Shown: positions 21,233 through 21,930 of the stretch, piece by piece
How the letters are laid out: every line of letters begins with the position of its first letter
How positions within the stretch are numbered: position 1 is the first letter of the stretch
Source of the DNA: an uncultured Candidatus Melainabacteria bacterium
GTDB lineage: Bacteria; Cyanobacteriota; Vampirovibrionia; Gastranaerophilales; Gastranaerophilaceae
NCBI GenBank assembly: GCA_934693215.1
Contig: CAKUVB010000008.1
Location: 1 to 21,930, forward strand
Length of the DNA stretch: 21,930 nucleotides
Direction of reading: 5' to 3'
Notes under the pieces: generated by a model
Seen by the model: the letters and a program-made list of their open reading frames with translations, nothing else
Databases searched by the model: none
What the model was told of the DNA's origin: nothing
Position numbers and translations under genes: made by a program

Positions 21233-21281
21233 GGATTCGAACCACAAATTTACTTCGTAAATTCTGGGTTCTTGCCTCTCG
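21233..21281. repeat. 49-bp hairpin repeat with T-arm-like end, copy 2
   Basis: 47 of 49 positions are identical to 20914-20962. One of the two T/C differences is in the loop (TTC instead of TTT). It runs into the shortened tRNA-end copy CTCGCCCCATT. Confidence 0.85.
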
Positions 21282-21297
21282 CCCCATTATTAGAATT

Positions 21298-21319
21298 AGG
21301 AGCTTTGGCTTCTCTTTTT
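21298..21319 (+). terminator. Terminator-like hairpin
   Basis: AGGAGC-tttg-GCTTCT followed by CTTTTT, ending the repeat-rich tract downstream of tRNA-His. The transcript it would end is unknown. Confidence 0.55.
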
Positions 21320-21320
21320 A

Positions 21321-21488
21321 TTAAGAATGATTTATCACTGGATTAATTGTTTTTAGTAAATTATCTATATGACCTTTTGTTAAAATTTTTAATAGTTTTA
21401 CAAGTTCTAAAGAGTGTTTTTCTTTACTTGATATTCTATTTTCAACTTCAATATCAACGGTAATTCTATTAATTTCACATCTTTTTAT
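21321..21488 (-). pseudogene. Coding-like ORF without a standard start codon
   Basis: A minus-strand open frame of about 55 codons ends at TAA 21321-21323 and is closed upstream by TAA at 21489-21491, with no ATG, GTG or TTG near its beginning. The translation (...INRITVDIEVENRISSKEKH then SLELVKLLKILTKGHIDN) has a natural amphipathic composition rather than low complexity. It may be a decayed gene remnant, or use an ATT/ATA start. The family is not recognised. It fills most of the 21301-21516 stretch, which otherwise shows no gene. Confidence 0.3.
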
Positions 21489-21516
21489 TTACATATTTAT
21501 TGTATAATTTTTTTTA

Positions 21517-21545
21517 TTAAAAAATCAATTTGAACTTTGAATAAT
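21517..21545 (+). promoter_or_regulatory. Candidate promoter of the toxin-like mRNA
   Basis: TTAAAA (21517-21522), a 17-nt spacer and AATAAT (21540-21545) would start transcription near 21551, exactly where the ACAGGGT end-pairing element begins. The boxes are moderate matches. An alternative -10 TATAAT at 21503-21508 has no -35. Confidence 0.4.
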
Positions 21546-21639
21546 TTAATACAGGGTAAAGATAAGCCTTTCTATAGGAAACCAACCGACAAAATTATTG
21601 TAGACCTCGGGTTCGTTCCCGACTAGAAAGGGGGTAAAT

Positions 21640-21729
21640 ATGAACGATATCAATTTAAGTTTATTTTTAATTTATTTGATTTTGAACATATTAAAAACGG
21701 CTCTTACTCGAAAGAATAAGAACCGTTAG
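21640..21729 (+). CDS. Small hydrophobic peptide, candidate type I toxin
   Basis: A 29-codon ORF, ATG 21640 to TAG 21727-21729, with a strong ribosome-binding site (AAGGGGG, 5 nt before the ATG after TAAAT). The peptide starts MNDIN, has a continuous hydrophobic core LSLFLIYLILNIL (residues 6-18) long enough to enter a membrane, and ends in a basic tail (KTALTRKNKNR). This is the standard plan of membrane-acting type I toxins such as Fst or the holin-like toxins. The last codons are also the stem of the antisense terminator. No sequence family is claimed; the call rests on the architecture of the locus. Confidence 0.6.
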   Translation: MNDINLSLFLIYLILNILKTALTRKNKNR

Positions 21730-21773
21730 ACCTCTACAAGGCTTATTGGTAGCTTAGGAAACTACCACCCTGT
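21690..21773 (-). ncRNA. Predicted ~84-nt antisense RNA (antitoxin candidate)
   Basis: A consensus promoter upstream predicts a start at 21773 and a 5' end ACAGGGTGG. The RNA ends at a terminator formed by AACGGTTCTTATTC / GAGTAAGAGCCGTT (21714-21727 and 21696-21709) followed by TTTTT. On this strand the stem is complete with two G-U wobbles, whereas on the plus strand those become C-A mismatches, so the hairpin is built for the minus strand. The RNA covers the toxin's last codons and 3' UTR. Its GAGGTCTA and GTTTCCTA are also complementary to TAGACCTC (21601-21608) and TAGGAAAC (21575-21582) in the toxin's 5' UTR. Confidence 0.6.
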
Positions 21774-21779
21774 GTTTTT

Positions 21780-21808
21780 ATTATAAATTATCTATTTTTA
21801 TTTTTCAA
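21780..21808 (-). promoter_or_regulatory. Promoter of the antisense RNA
   Basis: On the minus strand, -35 TTGAAA (21803-21808), exactly 17 nt, and a perfect -10 TATAAT (21780-21785) direct transcription towards the toxin ORF. Confidence 0.7.
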
Positions 21809-21892
21809 CCCTACTTATATAATTTTTATTTCAAAATATAACGGAAGAATTTTACCAGAGGTTAAAATCGGATATAAAATTTTATTTAAAAA

Positions 21893-21930
21893 GTTCGAGC
21901 GGATTTTTTGCAGAGTGCGAAGGATTTTTC
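21893..21930. repeat. Palindromic element, copy 2 (cut by the window end)
   Basis: 38 bp identical to 21101-21138, ending at the last base of the window. The second copy 792 bp away brackets the minus-strand remnant and the toxin-antitoxin-like locus between two elements in the same orientation. Confidence 0.85.

Larger units (their letters stand above)
21551..21780 (+). ncRNA. Structured toxin-type mRNA with complementary 5' and 3' ends
   Basis: ACAGGGT (21551-21557) pairs with ACCCTGT (21767-21773), ATAAGCCTT (21562-21570) with AAGGCTTAT (21738-21746), and GTAGA (21600-21604) with TCTAC (21733-21737), in nested order. Local stems are TCGGG-ttcgtt-CCCGA (21607-21622) just before the ribosome-binding site and GGTAG/CTACC (21748-21766) before a T-run at 21775-21779. 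End-to-end pairing that can hide the ribosome-binding site is a feature of type I toxin mRNAs. The ends are predicted, not mapped. Confidence 0.6.

Noticed and set aside
21551..21780. tmRNA, including a permuted two-piece form
   Set aside because: A T-arm-like TCGGG-ttcgtt-CCCGA is present, but there is no alanine acceptor end with CCA, no tag-peptide ORF of the usual type and no pseudoknot series. The 29-aa hydrophobic ORF with its own ribosome-binding site and the antisense promoter fit a type I toxin better.
21551..21780. Retron msr-msd RNA, suggested by the long-range paired ends
   Set aside because: No reverse transcriptase ORF is in the window and no msd-like long hairpin with a branching guanosine is evident. 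The ORF and the antisense transcript explain the locus.
1..21930. CRISPR array
   Set aside because: No set of regularly spaced identical repeats with unique spacers exists. The repeated units near the right end occur only twice and are irregularly spaced.

Overview
The window is AT-rich bacterial DNA that looks like an anaerobic, non-photosynthetic relative of Cyanobacteria, most likely a gut-type Melainabacteria/Gastranaerophilales genome. This is inferred from the proteins and was not checked by a database search. The evidence is a response regulator that reads almost like cyanobacterial RpaB (19930-20694), a stand-alone DprA/SLOG-like protein of a type I remember from Cyanobacteria (9014-9598), an oxygen-sensitive 2-oxoacid:ferredoxin oxidoreductase operon (494-3093), a KDO cytidylyltransferase implying an outer membrane with LPS (kdsB, 19069-19812), an AMIN-domain envelope protein, and several proteins that share an N-terminal P-x-x-F-K-[AG]-N tag.

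Layout. 1-198: dispersed inverted-repeat DNA. 199-3093 (minus): a small coiled-coil ORF and the four-gene 2-oxoacid:ferredoxin oxidoreductase operon. 3244-4290 (minus): a secreted or anchored AMIN-domain protein with a hairpin-rich leader. 4549-8933 (minus): pcrA/uvrD helicase followed by three tandem GNAT-like paralogs; a fourth copy lies at 10861-11457. 9014-10778 (plus): the DprA-like protein and a HEAT-like repeat protein. 11673-13298 (minus): a group-2-like sigma-70 factor and a small EF-hand-like repeat protein. 13545-20694 (plus): pnp, ybaK, a 905-residue orphan protein, kdsB and rpaB. 20787-20863: tRNA-His(GTG). From 20864 to the end the DNA changes character: partial copies of the tRNA 3' end, hairpin repeats, a long palindromic element repeated at the window edge, and a compact locus with the anatomy of a type I toxin-antitoxin system (21517-21808).

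Two observations stand out. First, a perfect match to HLR1, the cyanobacterial RpaB-binding direct repeat, sits just upstream of a consensus promoter for the sigma factor gene, and a 15/16 match sits at the equivalent position upstream of pnp; the RpaB-like regulator is encoded in the same window. This suggests that RpaB/HLR1 wiring, including control of a sigma factor, exists outside photosynthesis. Second, downstream of tRNA-His a 29-residue hydrophobic, basic-tailed peptide is encoded in an RNA whose 5' and 3' ends are complementary. A convergent promoter with ideal spacing would make an antisense RNA of about 84 nt ending at a terminator inside the toxin reading frame.

Most of the remaining genes are ordinary housekeeping genes for RNA turnover, DNA repair, envelope synthesis, fermentation-type carbon metabolism and tRNA quality control.
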